Assembly (NCBI GenBank): GCA_023419535.1
Contig: JAEZXX010000081.1
Location: 62,001 to 126,000 of the forward strand
Source: Pseudomonadota bacterium
GTDB taxonomy: Bacteria > Pseudomonadota > Alphaproteobacteria > Rhizobiales > Rhizobiaceae
Reading direction: 5' to 3'
DNA length: 64,000 nucleotides
In this document: positions 25,119 through 33,649 of the stretch, piece after piece
Layout: each line of letters begins with the position of its first letter
Numbering within the stretch: the stretch's first letter is position 1
Translations under genes and position numbers: made by a program
The notes under the pieces: generated by a model
What the model saw: only the letters and a program-made list of their open reading frames with translations
What the model was told of the DNA's origin: nothing
The model's database searches: none

Positions 25119-26152
25119 CCATCGCGTCCATGGCCCGCAAGCACGAGGCCCGCAAGGTCGTCCCGAAGGGCGAGCGCGTGGCGACCTCGGCGATGATCGC
25201 CTCCCTGGCGGCCGAAGGCTACGACACCGAGAGCGCCCCCTTCGGCAACGCCCTCGTCGAACTCGCCAGGACCGACGAGCGCATCGTCGGCCTGTCGGCC
25301 GATCTCGCCAAGTACACCGACCTGCACATCTTCGCCAACGCGATGCCCGACCGATTCTACCAGATGGGCATGGCCGAGCAGGTGATGGTCTCGGCCGCCG
25401 CGGGTCTGGCGCGCGAGGGCTTCCTGCCCTTCGCCACCACCTACGCCGTCTTCGCCTCGCGACGGGCCTACGACTTCATCGCCATGGCGATCGCGGAGGA
25501 GAACCTGCCGGTCAAGATCGTCTGCGCCCTGCCGGGCCTGACCACCGGCTACGGCCCGAGCCACCAGGCCACCGAGGACCTGGCGATCTTCCGCGGCCTG
25601 CCGAACATGACGATCATCGACCCGTGCGACGCGGTCGACATCCGCCAGTCGGTGCCGGCGATGGCCGCCCATCCCGGGCCGGTCTATTCGCGCCTGCTGC
25701 GCGGCAAGGTGCCGGTCGTGCTGACGCGCTACAAGCCGGACTACGAGTTCCAGCTCGGCCGCGCCCAGATGATCCGCGAGGGCCGGGACGTGCTCGTCAT
25801 CTCGTCCGGCATCATGACGATGCGCGCGCTCGACGCCGCCGAGCTTCTGGCCAGGGACGGCGTCGACGTCGCGGTGCTGCACACGCCGACGATCAAGCCG
25901 CTCGACCGCGAGACGATCCTCGCCGAGGCGGGCAAGGGCGGGCGCCTCGTGGTGACGGCCGAGAACCACACGGTGGTCGGCGGCCTCGGCGAGGCGGTGG
26001 CGGGCACGCTCCTCACCGCGGGTCAGGCGCCGACCTTCCGCATGATCGGCCTGCCGGACGAATTCCTGGAGGCCGGCGCGCTGCCGACGCTGCACGACAT
26101 GTACGGGATCACGGCCGAGAAGGTCGCGGCCAGCATCAAGGGCTGGCTCTGA
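25115..26152 (+). CDS. Transketolase, C-terminal (pyrimidine-binding) subunit
   Basis: A 345-residue partner subunit. The pyrimidine domain carries the catalytic glutamate in FYQMGMAEQVMVSAAAGLA, followed by TTYAVFASRRAYDFI, TTGYGPSHQATEDLAIFR and a C-terminal transketolase domain (VVTAENHTVVGGLGEAVA). It extends the N-terminus by about 30 charged residues before the conserved core. The 4-bp overlap with its partner ensures equal expression. Confidence 0.9.
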   Translation: MTIASMARKHEARKVVPKGERVATSAMIASLAAEGYDTESAPFGNALVELARTDERIVGLSADLAKYTDLHIFANAMPDRFYQMGMAEQVMVSAAAGLAREGFLPFATTYAVFASRRAYDFIAMAIAEENLPVKIVCALPGLTTGYGPSHQATEDLAIFRGLPNMTIIDPCDAVDIRQSVPAMAAHPGPVYSRLLRGKVPVVLTRYKPDYEFQLGRAQMIREGRDVLVISSGIMTMRALDAAELLARDGVDVAVLHTPTIKPLDRETILAEAGKGGRLVVTAENHTVVGGLGEAVAGTLLTAGQAPTFRMIGLPDEFLEAGALPTLHDMYGITAEKVAASIKGWL

Positions 26153-26181
26153 GGAGCCGGCCGAGGGAGGGAGTGAAGCAC

Positions 26182-26934
26182 ATGGGACTTCTTGAAGGAC
26201 GGTTCGCGATCGTCACGGGCGCCGCCTCGCCGCGCGGCCTCGGCCGGGCGACCGCGGCGCTCTTCCAAGAGCACGGCGCCAAGGTCGCGATCCTCGATCT
26301 GGACGGCGCTGCGGCCGAAGAGACCGCCGCCGGTCTCGGCGAAGGCCATGTCGGCCTTGCCTGCGACGTCACCAAGGCCGAGGCCTGCCAAGCGGCGGCC
26401 GAGGCGCTTCTGAAGCGCTGGGGCCGGATCGACGTTCTCGTCAACAACGCCGGCATCACCCAGCCTCTGAAGCTGATGGAGATCGAGGCGCGGAACTACG
26501 ACGCCGTCCTCGACGTGAATCTTCGCGGCACGCTCTACATGAGCCAGGCGGTGATCCCGGCCATGCGCGCGCAGCGCGCCGGCTCCATCGTCAACATGTC
26601 CTCGGTCTCGGCGCAGCGCGGCGGCGGCATCTTCGGCGGCCCGCATTACTCGGCGGCGAAGGCCGGCGTCCTCGGTCTGACCAAGGCGATGGCGCGCGAG
26701 CTCGCCCCCGACAACGTGCGCTCCAACGCCATCTGCCCGGGCTTCATCGCCACCGACATCACCGCCGGCAAGCTGACGCCGGAGATGGACAAGGCGATCC
26801 TCGCCGGCATCCCGATGGCTCGCGTCGGCCAGGCGAGCGACGTCGCCGGCTGCGCGCTGTTCCTCGCCTCGGACCTGTCGGCCTACTGCACGGGCACGGA
26901 AATCGACGTCAACGGAGGATCCCTGATCCACTGA
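26182..26934 (+). CDS. SDR-family oxidoreductase
   Basis: A 250-residue short-chain dehydrogenase. The nucleotide motif is TGAASPRGLGR (residues 12-22, with a two-residue insertion relative to TGxxxGIG), NNAG is at 88-91, and the catalytic Tyr156 and Lys160 are in YSAAK. The C-terminal GTEIDVNGGSL is typical of classical SDRs. It lies 29 bp after the transketolase genes and before a TRAP transporter, so it probably oxidises or reduces a polyol, sugar or sugar acid in the same pathway. Confidence 0.88.
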   Translation: MGLLEGRFAIVTGAASPRGLGRATAALFQEHGAKVAILDLDGAAAEETAAGLGEGHVGLACDVTKAEACQAAAEALLKRWGRIDVLVNNAGITQPLKLMEIEARNYDAVLDVNLRGTLYMSQAVIPAMRAQRAGSIVNMSSVSAQRGGGIFGGPHYSAAKAGVLGLTKAMARELAPDNVRSNAICPGFIATDITAGKLTPEMDKAILAGIPMARVGQASDVAGCALFLASDLSAYCTGTEIDVNGGSLIH

Positions 26935-26997
26935 CCAGGACGGCGGGGACGACCCGCAGCGCGACGGAGGGAGCCGTCGAACGGGAGGAGAAGCGAT

Positions 26998-27963
26998 ATG
27001 AGACCCTTCATCGGGACGGTCGCGGCGGCCATGGCTTTCGCCGGCTCCGCCGCGGCTGACGAGATCATCTTCGCCCACGGCGAGAATCCCGGAAACCCGC
27101 GCCATCTCGCTGCCGAGCGCTTCGCGGAGCTCGTCGAAACCTGCGAGGGATCGGACCTCACGGTCAACGTCGCGCCCTCGGCCACGATGGGCGACGATGT
27201 CGAGATGCTGACGGCCACGATCGCCGGCATCGTTCAGATCACCGCCAACAGCCAGGGCCCCTTCGCCCAGATCGTGCCGGAGGCCGGGGCGATCGGGCTG
27301 CCCTTCCTGTTCGAGGACGCCGAGACCGCGTGGGCCGTGCTCGACGGCGAGATCGGCGGGCGGCTCGACGCCCTGGCGCGGGAGAACCGGCTGACGATCC
27401 TGGCCTTCTGGGACAACGGCATCCGCCATGTCAGCCATCTGAACCGGCCCGTCGACACGCCGGCCGCCCTGTCGGGGATGCAGATTCGCACGCCGTCCGA
27501 CGAGATGACGATCGCCATGTTCGAGGCGCTCGGCGCCTCGCCGGCGCCCTTGGCCTTCTCGGAACTCCCGTCTGCGCTCCAGGCGGGGGCCTTCGACGGG
27601 CAGGAGAACCCGTTGACGAACATCCACTCGGCACGGCTGCACCAGATCACGCCGCACATCACGCTGACCGGCCATCAGTACCAGGCGACACCCGTGGTCG
27701 CCGGGCTCGACTGGTGGACCTCGCTCGACGAGGCGTCGCGATCCTGCGTCCGGGACGCGGCCCGCGAGGCCGGCCGGTACCAGCGCGAACTCTCCCGCGA
27801 CGCCAACGCGGAACTCCTCTCCACCATGGCCGGGGAGGGGGCGATCTTCTCCGAGGTCGCGGATCGGGGGGCCTTCATCGCGGCGTCCGCGCCGGTCTAT
27901 GCGGACTACGAGAGGCGGCTCGGCGACTTCGTCCCCGCTCTCGTCCAGGCGGCGGCCCGCTGA
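26998..27963 (+). CDS. TRAP transporter substrate-binding protein (second DctP)
   Basis: A 321-residue exported protein (signal MRPFIGTVAAAMAFAGSAAA). It shares long motifs with the DctP at 17140: HGENPGNPRHLAAERFAELV, ITANSQGP, AIGLPFLFED, GMQIRTPSDEMTIAMFEALGAS with the ligand-binding arginine, and DGQENPLTNI. The two are clear paralogues. GGGAGGAGAAG precedes the ATG. Together with the split transketolase it suggests import of an anionic sugar derivative, which is inference. Confidence 0.92.
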   Translation: MRPFIGTVAAAMAFAGSAAADEIIFAHGENPGNPRHLAAERFAELVETCEGSDLTVNVAPSATMGDDVEMLTATIAGIVQITANSQGPFAQIVPEAGAIGLPFLFEDAETAWAVLDGEIGGRLDALARENRLTILAFWDNGIRHVSHLNRPVDTPAALSGMQIRTPSDEMTIAMFEALGASPAPLAFSELPSALQAGAFDGQENPLTNIHSARLHQITPHITLTGHQYQATPVVAGLDWWTSLDEASRSCVRDAAREAGRYQRELSRDANAELLSTMAGEGAIFSEVADRGAFIAASAPVYADYERRLGDFVPALVQAAAR

Positions 27964-28517
27964 TGCGCCCGCGCTTCCAGGCCGACGGAGCCGCCCGCAG
28001 CCTCCCGCGCCTTGCCGAGACGCTCACGGGCGCCCTCGATCTGTCGGGCCGTGTCCTGTGCGCATTCTGCCTCGCCGTCCTCTTCGCGGCGCTGCTCGCC
28101 AACGTGCTCCTGCGCTACGTCGCGGGATCGGGGCTCGGCTGGGCCTACGAGATCCACGCGATCGTCCTGCCCTGGCTGGTGGGAGGCGGCATCGTCGTCG
28201 CGGCCGTCCAGGGGCGGCATATCGCCATCACCCTCCTGCAGGACGCGCTCGGTCCGGTCCCGGCGCGCCGGCTCATGCTCCTGATCCAGCTCGTCGTCGT
28301 CGTCATCGCCGCCGGCGTGTTCTGGAGCAGCCTGCCGATCCTGTCGGCGGCGAGCCATCAGCGCATACCGGCGCTCGGCGTCACGCGGTTCTGGGGGTAT
28401 CTCAGCCTCGCCTACGCCTTCGCCGGAATGGGGCTCGTCGCCGCGCTCGACGCGCTTCGCCTTCTGTCGGGCGAGCCAATCCAAAAGCCCGACGCCGCCG
28501 ACCAGAGCCTGTCCTGA
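27963..28517 (+). CDS. TRAP transporter small permease (second DctQ)
   Basis: A 184-residue protein with four hydrophobic segments and the DctQ-type IVLPWLVGGGIVVAAVQGRHIAITLLQDAL. Its ATG shares one base with the dctP stop (TGATG). It lies 94 bp before the large permease gene, with a GC-rich hairpin between. Confidence 0.88.
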   Translation: MRPRFQADGAARSLPRLAETLTGALDLSGRVLCAFCLAVLFAALLANVLLRYVAGSGLGWAYEIHAIVLPWLVGGGIVVAAVQGRHIAITLLQDALGPVPARRLMLLIQLVVVVIAAGVFWSSLPILSAASHQRIPALGVTRFWGYLSLAYAFAGMGLVAALDALRLLSGEPIQKPDAADQSLS

Positions 28518-28548
28518 AACCCGCTCCGGCAGCGCGCAGCACACGAAG

Positions 28549-28589
28549 CGGGGCCGGCGGACGGGACGCGCGCGATGCGGCCGGCCCCG
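28549..28589. other. Intra-operon hairpin between dctQ and dctM
   Basis: A 10-bp perfect stem CGGGGCCGGC/GCCGGCCCCG with a ~21-nt loop fills much of the 94-bp gap. It may reduce read-through into dctM or stabilise the upstream message. Confidence 0.35.
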
Positions 28590-28611
28590 CCCCATTCCGG
28601 GAGGAACGACC

Positions 28612-29868
28612 ATGACCGCGACGATGATCTGGGGCCTTCTGGCCCTCATGGCGCTCTGCGTGCCGATCTCCTTCGCCCTGATGGGCGGGGCGGCGCTCGC
28701 CCTGTGGCTCGAGGGCCAGCCGCTTTCGGTCATGGCGCTGCGGCTCTACACGCCGACGCAGAGCTTCCCGATGCTGGCGGTCCCCTTCTTCATCATGGCG
28801 GGCGCCCTGATGATGTCGGGGCGCTTCGGAATCCTCCTGATCGACGTCGCGCGCCTCGTCGTCGGCCGCTTCAAGGGCGGCCTCGGGCACGTCTCGATCA
28901 TGGGCTCGTTCATGTTCGGCGGCGTCTCCGGCTCGGCGGTCGCCGACGCCACCGCGATCGGCAACGCGCTCATCCCGGTGCAGTTGAAGGAGGGCTATCC
29001 GAAGGGCTTCGCTGCCGCGGTCAACGCCTCGTCCTCCACCATCTCGGTCCTCATTCCGCCTTCGATTCCGCTCATCCTCTTCGGGCTCGTCTCCGGCGTC
29101 TCGATCATCGATCTCTTCGTCGCCGGCATCCTGCCGGGCGTCATGCTCGGCCTCGGCATGTTCGGCGCGGTCTGGTTCGTCGCCTCCCGGCGGAACCTGC
29201 CGCGTTCGCCCCTCGAAGGCGGCTTTGCCGCCTTCCGGTCCCAGATCCTCGTTGCCCTGCCGGCGATCCTGATGCCCGTCTTCATCATCGCCACGCTTCG
29301 GTTCGGCGTGGCCACGCCGACCGAGGTGAGCGTCCTGGCGGTCGCCTACGCGCTCTTCGTGTCGGCGTTCCTCTATCGCGACCTCACGCTGAAGGGCCTC
29401 TGGACCGCGGCGGTCGACACCGGCGTGATGACGGGCGCGGTCATGATCATCATCATGGCATCGTCAATCACCCAATGGGTGCTGACGGCCGAGCGCGTGC
29501 CCCAGGACCTCGCACTCTGGGTCACGGCCGCCCTCAGCGAACCCTGGATGGTGATCCTGGCGCTGAACGTCGTGATGCTGATCGTCGGCGCCTTCCTCGA
29601 TCTGCCGGCGGCCGTCCTCCTGCTCGGGCCCATCTTCGTCACGATCGGGCAGGCGATCGGGCTCGATCCGGTGCAGCTCGGCCTCATGATGGTGGTGAAC
29701 CTTTCCATCGGCCTCTACACGCCGCCCGTGGGGACGACGCTCTTCATCTCCGCGGCGATCGCCAAGACCGACATCTTCACCGTGATCCGCGCGCTCCTGC
29801 CGTTCTATGCGGTCGCGCTCGCGGTGCTCCTCCTGATCTCCTACCTGCCCGCGTTGACGATCTACTGA
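28612..29868 (+). CDS. TRAP transporter large permease (second DctM)
   Basis: A 418-residue channel subunit with the DctM motifs FGGVSGSAVADATAIG, SSSTISVLIPPSIPLILFG, LRFGVATPTEVSV and SIGLYTPPVGTTLFI. It ends in YLPALTIY, nearly identical to the C-terminus of the first DctM (YIPALTIY), supporting common ancestry of the two TRAP systems. GGGAGGA lies just before the ATG. Confidence 0.93.
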   Translation: MTATMIWGLLALMALCVPISFALMGGAALALWLEGQPLSVMALRLYTPTQSFPMLAVPFFIMAGALMMSGRFGILLIDVARLVVGRFKGGLGHVSIMGSFMFGGVSGSAVADATAIGNALIPVQLKEGYPKGFAAAVNASSSTISVLIPPSIPLILFGLVSGVSIIDLFVAGILPGVMLGLGMFGAVWFVASRRNLPRSPLEGGFAAFRSQILVALPAILMPVFIIATLRFGVATPTEVSVLAVAYALFVSAFLYRDLTLKGLWTAAVDTGVMTGAVMIIIMASSITQWVLTAERVPQDLALWVTAALSEPWMVILALNVVMLIVGAFLDLPAAVLLLGPIFVTIGQAIGLDPVQLGLMMVVNLSIGLYTPPVGTTLFISAAIAKTDIFTVIRALLPFYAVALAVLLLISYLPALTIY

Positions 29869-30080
29869 GAGCGCGGCCGCGCGGACCTGCCTCGCGGAGG
29901 CGGAACGCCTCGAGCCGAGGCGCTGTCGAGGTCCAACGGCGAGAGGCGCCGACGAGGGTTGCGGAAGCCGACCCCGTCCGTCCCCGCCGGCCGGTGCGGG
30001 CCTCGCGGCGCCCCGTCTTTGACAAACGGGCGATGCGATGTAAGCCGCAGGGTCCGACCGGTTCCCTGGGGTGTGTTTCG

Positions 30081-31022
30081 ATGGCCAGCAGCCTGCGTCT
30101 CGACGATGCCGCGCGCGCGGGCTGGCTCTACTACGTCGCCGGCAACACGCAGGACGACATCGCCCGCAAGCTCGGCGTCTCGCGTCAGTCCGCCCAGCGG
30201 CTCGTCTCGCTCGCCGTGCGCGAGGGACTGGTGAAGGTGCGCATCGACCACCCGATCGCGGCCTGCCTCGATCTCGGCGCCCGGCTGAAGGAGCGGTTCG
30301 ACCTCGTCCATGCGGAGGTGGTGCCGAGCGACCCCGAATCCTCCTCGACGGTGGGCGTCGCCGAGGCTGCGGCGGCCGAACTGGAACGGCTGCTCCTGTC
30401 GCCCGAGCCGCTGACGATCGCGATCGGGACGGGGCGGACCCTGAAGGCGGCCATCGAGAAGCTTCCCTCGATGGACTGTCCGCACCATCAGGTCGTGTCC
30501 CTGACCGGCAACATCGCGCCGGACGGCTCTGCCGCCTTCTTCAACGTCATCTTCACGATGGCCGACAAGGTGAAGTGCCGCTCCTTCCCGATGCCGCTGC
30601 CGGTCATCGCCTCGTCTCCGGCCGAGCGCGACCTCCTGCACGGCCAGCCGATGATCCGCTCGACCCTCGCTCTTTCGGCGAAGGCGGACGCGGCCTTCGT
30701 CGGCATCGGGGAACTGGGGCCGGACGCGCCGCTCTTCGTCGACGGATTCCTCTCGCGTGCCGAAGTGAACGAACTGGCGGCCGCCGGCGCCGTCGCCGAG
30801 ATCGTCGGCTGGGCCTTCGACGCCAAAGGGCGCCTCGTGCCGGGGCTGACGAACGCGCGAGTCGCCAGCGCCCCGATTCCCTCCACGCACGGCAACCGGG
30901 TGATCGCGATCGGCAAGGGCGAACGAAAGCTTCCGGGCATCGCCGCCGCGCTGGCGGGCCGGCTCGTCAACGGAATCGTGACCGACGAACATGTCGCACG
31001 TCGCCTTCTCGGAGACGCCTGA
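30081..31022 (+). CDS. smoC: SorC/DeoR-type sugar-binding transcriptional regulator of the polyol operon
   Basis: A 313-residue regulator. The N-terminal helix-turn-helix (YYVAGNTQDDIARKLGVSRQSAQRLVSLA, residues ~17-45) is followed by a SorC sugar-phosphate-binding domain (IAIGTGRTLKAAIEKLP and the long C-terminal part). It lies directly upstream of the sorbitol/mannitol transporter genes, so it is their probable controller. smoC is used by analogy with polyol operons of other alphaproteobacteria. The ATG at 30081 has a weak Shine-Dalgarno. It could also affect the TRAP operon that ends 212 bp upstream. Confidence 0.85.
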   Translation: MASSLRLDDAARAGWLYYVAGNTQDDIARKLGVSRQSAQRLVSLAVREGLVKVRIDHPIAACLDLGARLKERFDLVHAEVVPSDPESSSTVGVAEAAAAELERLLLSPEPLTIAIGTGRTLKAAIEKLPSMDCPHHQVVSLTGNIAPDGSAAFFNVIFTMADKVKCRSFPMPLPVIASSPAERDLLHGQPMIRSTLALSAKADAAFVGIGELGPDAPLFVDGFLSRAEVNELAAAGAVAEIVGWAFDAKGRLVPGLTNARVASAPIPSTHGNRVIAIGKGERKLPGIAAALAGRLVNGIVTDEHVARRLLGDA

Positions 31023-31078
31023 CGGCGGCCACGCCCTATCCTGTCCACAACCTCCCGCATCGCAGCGACGATTGTCGG

Positions 31079-31108
31079 TTGACAGTGAAGCGGAACCGAA
31101 GAGTAAAT
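31079..31108 (+). promoter_or_regulatory. Promoter of the polyol operon
   Basis: A perfect TTGACA at 31079-31084 is followed after 17-18 bp by AGTAAA/GTAAAT (31102-31108). The transcript would start near 31115, leaving a leader of about 60 nt before the binding-protein ATG. Confidence 0.6.
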
Positions 31109-31127
31109 GCCCACCATGTTGGCATTT
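31105..31127. promoter_or_regulatory. Operator palindrome overlapping the polyol promoter
   Basis: Arms AAATGCC and GGCATTT (7 bp, perfect) are separated by 9 nt, with further inner symmetry AC/GT; the whole is centred on 31116. It overlaps the predicted -10 and start point, the expected place for repression or effector-controlled activation by the SorC-type regulator encoded just upstream. Confidence 0.65.
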
Positions 31128-31176
31128 GCTCGCACTGGGCCGGGCAAGGCTGGAACAGGCGTGGGAGGACGCGGGA

Positions 31177-32502
31177 ATGAGACACCGGATCGCAAAGCTT
31201 GCCGGATGCGCGGCACTGACCCTTGGGGCCTTCGCTGGCGCCGCAGCGGCGCAGACGACGCTCACGATCGGCACGGTGAACAACGGCGACATGATCCGCA
31301 TGCAGGGTCTGACGGCGGACTTCACGGAACAGCATCCCGACATCCAGCTCAACTGGGTGACGCTGGAAGAGAACGTGCTGCGCCAGCGCGTCACGACCGA
31401 CATCGCCACGCAGGGCGGCCAGTTCGACGTGATGACGATCGGCACCTACGAGGTTCCGATCTGGGCCGGCAACGAGTGGCTGCTGCCGCTCGACAATCTG
31501 GGCGACGACTACGACGCCGACGACATCCTGCCGCCGATCCGCGAGGCCCTGTCGGCCGACGGCACGCTGTATGCCGCGCCCTTCTACGCCGAGAGCGCCA
31601 TGACGCTCTACCGCACCGACCTCTTCGAGGCCGCCGGCATCGAGATGCCCGAGAACCCGACCTGGGATTTCATCGCCGAGAGCGCCCGCACGATCCACGA
31701 GCAGAACCCCGAGGTCTACGGCATCTGCCTGCGCGGTCTCGCCGGCTGGGGCGAGAACATGGCCTTCCTCGGCTCCATGGCGCGCTCCTACGGCGCCAAC
31801 TATTTCGACGCGTCCTGGCAGCCGCAGTTCGAGAGCGAGGGCTGGCGCAACGCGGTCAACCTCTATGTCGAGCTGATGACGGAAGTCGGGCCTCCGGGGG
31901 CCTCGTCCAACGGCTTCAACCAGAACCTGACGCTCTTCAACCAGGGCCGCTGCGCCATGTGGATGGACGCGACCGTCGCGGCCTCCTTCGTGACCAACCC
32001 CGAGGAGAGCCAGGTCGCCGAGAACGTCGGCTTCGCCCAGTTCCCCTGCGGCGTCGAGAACTGCCCGAACAACGGCGCCAACTGGCTCTGGGCGTGGTCG
32101 CTCGCGATCCCGGCCGGCTCGCAGAACGCGGAAGCCGCGCAGACCTTCATCTCCTGGGCGACCTCCAAGGCCTATCTGGAGCTCGTGGCCGAGAACGAGG
32201 GCTGGGCGAACGTGCCTCCCGGCACCCGCACCTCGCTCTACGAGAACCAGACCTATCTCGACGAGGCGCCCTTCGCCGCGGCCACGCTGACCGCGATCGA
32301 CAACGCCGACCCCGCGATCACCGACGACAAGCCCTATGTCGGGCTGCAGTTCGCCGCGATCCCGGAGTTCCAGGGTCTCGGGACCGTCGTCGGCCAGCAG
32401 ATGTCGGCCGCCGTCTCCGGCTCCATGCCGGTCGACCAGGCGCTCGCGGCGGCTCAGCAGGCAGCGGTGCGCGAGATGACCCGCGCCGGCTACATCCAGT
32501 AG
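31177..32502 (+). CDS. smoE: Sorbitol/mannitol ABC transporter substrate-binding protein
   Basis: A 441-residue periplasmic family 1 binding protein with a cleavable signal (CAALTLGAFAGAAAAQ). The mature part (TLTIGTVNNGDMIRMQGLTADF, NPTWDFIAESARTIHE, NANWLWAWSLAIPAGS-like segments) matches polyol-binding proteins of the SmoE type. GGGAGGA at 31163-31169 supports the ATG at 31177. It is first in the order smoE-F-G-K-S-mtlK known from Rhodobacter sphaeroides and rhizobia. A hairpin and a palindromic element follow the stop. Confidence 0.9.
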   Translation: MRHRIAKLAGCAALTLGAFAGAAAAQTTLTIGTVNNGDMIRMQGLTADFTEQHPDIQLNWVTLEENVLRQRVTTDIATQGGQFDVMTIGTYEVPIWAGNEWLLPLDNLGDDYDADDILPPIREALSADGTLYAAPFYAESAMTLYRTDLFEAAGIEMPENPTWDFIAESARTIHEQNPEVYGICLRGLAGWGENMAFLGSMARSYGANYFDASWQPQFESEGWRNAVNLYVELMTEVGPPGASSNGFNQNLTLFNQGRCAMWMDATVAASFVTNPEESQVAENVGFAQFPCGVENCPNNGANWLWAWSLAIPAGSQNAEAAQTFISWATSKAYLELVAENEGWANVPPGTRTSLYENQTYLDEAPFAAATLTAIDNADPAITDDKPYVGLQFAAIPEFQGLGTVVGQQMSAAVSGSMPVDQALAAAQQAAVREMTRAGYIQ

Positions 32503-32515
32503 CGCACGAAAAGGC

Positions 32516-32537
32516 GCCGCGCCGATAAAGGCGCGGC
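32516..32537. other. Hairpin immediately after smoE
   Basis: A perfect 8-bp stem GCCGCGCC/GGCGCGGC with the loop GATAAA lies 14 nt after the stop, just before the palindromic element. It may protect the smoE message from 3' exonucleases; there is no T-run. Confidence 0.4.
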
Positions 32538-32551
32538 AGTCCAGTCGCCTT

Positions 32552-32700
32552 CTTCTCCCCTGCGGGGAGAAGGTCCCGGCTGGCCGATGTGGGGCGGCGC
32601 GAAGCGCCGTCGCCTTCAGGCAAACGCTCTCTGAACGACGCTCGGCTTCGCCGACCCCTCATCCGGCGCTTCGCGCCACCTTCTCCCCGTCGGGGAGAAG
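32552..32700. repeat. RIME-like palindromic intergenic element, copy 2 (smoE-smoF spacer)
   Basis: Terminal hairpins CTTCTCCCC/GGGGAGAAG lie at 32552-32572 (loop TGC) and 32680-32700 (loop GTC), enclosing CGGCGCTTCGCGCC-type hairpins, CTCGGCTTCGCCGA and CCCCTCATC. Read on the opposite strand it follows copy 1 (5055-5207) closely in order and length, so the two are inverted copies of one element. It sits between a binding-protein gene and its permease gene. Confidence 0.8.
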
Positions 32701-32762
32701 AATGGCGGCCTCTTCGGCATTGCTCGCTGCCTCGGCTCCTCCTCCATTTCCGGATGCGTCTT

Positions 32763-33635
32763 ATGGCCACCACCCAGACCAAATCGGCCGCGCGCCTGAT
32801 GATGGCGCCCTCGGTGATCGCGCTCCTGATCTGGATGATCGTGCCGCTGTCCCTGACGCTCTACTTCTCGACGCTGAACTACAACCTCTTCAATCCCGGC
32901 CAGACGCCCTTCATCGGGCTGACGAACTACCAGTTCTTCCTGTCCGACCCCGCCTTCTTCACCGCCCTGCGCAACACGCTGACGCTGGTCGTCGGCGTCC
33001 TGTGCATCACCGTCTTCGGCGGCATCCTCCTGGCGCTCCTGCTCGATCAGGCCTTCTACGGCGTCAACATCGTGCGCCTGCTGGTCATCGCCCCCTTCTT
33101 CGTCATGCCGACGGTCGCCGCGCTCGTCTGGTCGAACCTGATGATGAACCCGGTCTACGGGGTGCTCGGGCAGCTCTTCAACGCGGTCGGCATCGGGGCG
33201 ATCGACTGGTTCGCGCAATATCCTCTGACGGCCGTCATCATCATCGTCGCCTGGCAGTGGCTGCCCTTCTCGACGCTGATCCTCCTCACCGCGCTGCAGT
33301 CCCTGTCGGAGGACCAGAAGGAGGCGGCCGAGATGGACGGGGCCGGCGCGCTGTCGATCTTCTGGTACATCACGCTGCCGCACATGGCGCGCGCGATCAC
33401 CGTCGTGATCCTCATCCAGACGATCTTCCTGCTCTCGATCTTCGCCGAGATCTACGTGACCACCTCCGGCGGCCCGGGCCTGCAGACGACGAACCTGCCC
33501 TTCCTCGTCTATTCCCAGGCGCTCCTCCAGTTCGACGTCGGCGGCGCTTCGGCCGGTGGCATCGTGGCGGTCATCCTCGCCAACATCGTCGCCTTCTTCC
33601 TCATCCGCCTCATCGGCAAGAATCTGGACGCGTAA
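32763..33635 (+). CDS. smoF: Sorbitol/mannitol ABC transporter permease
   Basis: A 290-residue MalF-type permease with six hydrophobic segments and the EAA loop (EAAEMDGAGALSIFWYITLPHMARA). The start MATTQTKSAARLMMAPS agrees with SmoF-type N-termini; an ATG three codons upstream (32754) is an alternative, and neither has a strong Shine-Dalgarno. That weakness, plus the hairpin element just upstream, may set its expression below that of smoE. Confidence 0.9.
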   Translation: MATTQTKSAARLMMAPSVIALLIWMIVPLSLTLYFSTLNYNLFNPGQTPFIGLTNYQFFLSDPAFFTALRNTLTLVVGVLCITVFGGILLALLLDQAFYGVNIVRLLVIAPFFVMPTVAALVWSNLMMNPVYGVLGQLFNAVGIGAIDWFAQYPLTAVIIIVAWQWLPFSTLILLTALQSLSEDQKEAAEMDGAGALSIFWYITLPHMARAITVVILIQTIFLLSIFAEIYVTTSGGPGLQTTNLPFLVYSQALLQFDVGGASAGGIVAVILANIVAFFLIRLIGKNLDA

Positions 33636-33649
33636 GGGAGGCGATCGAC

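Noticed and set aside
30011..30050. A promoter for the SorC-type regulator from TTGACA at 30019
   Set aside because: The -35 is perfect but no acceptable -10 lies at 16-18 bp (best is TGTAAG at 14 bp), so I do not call it.
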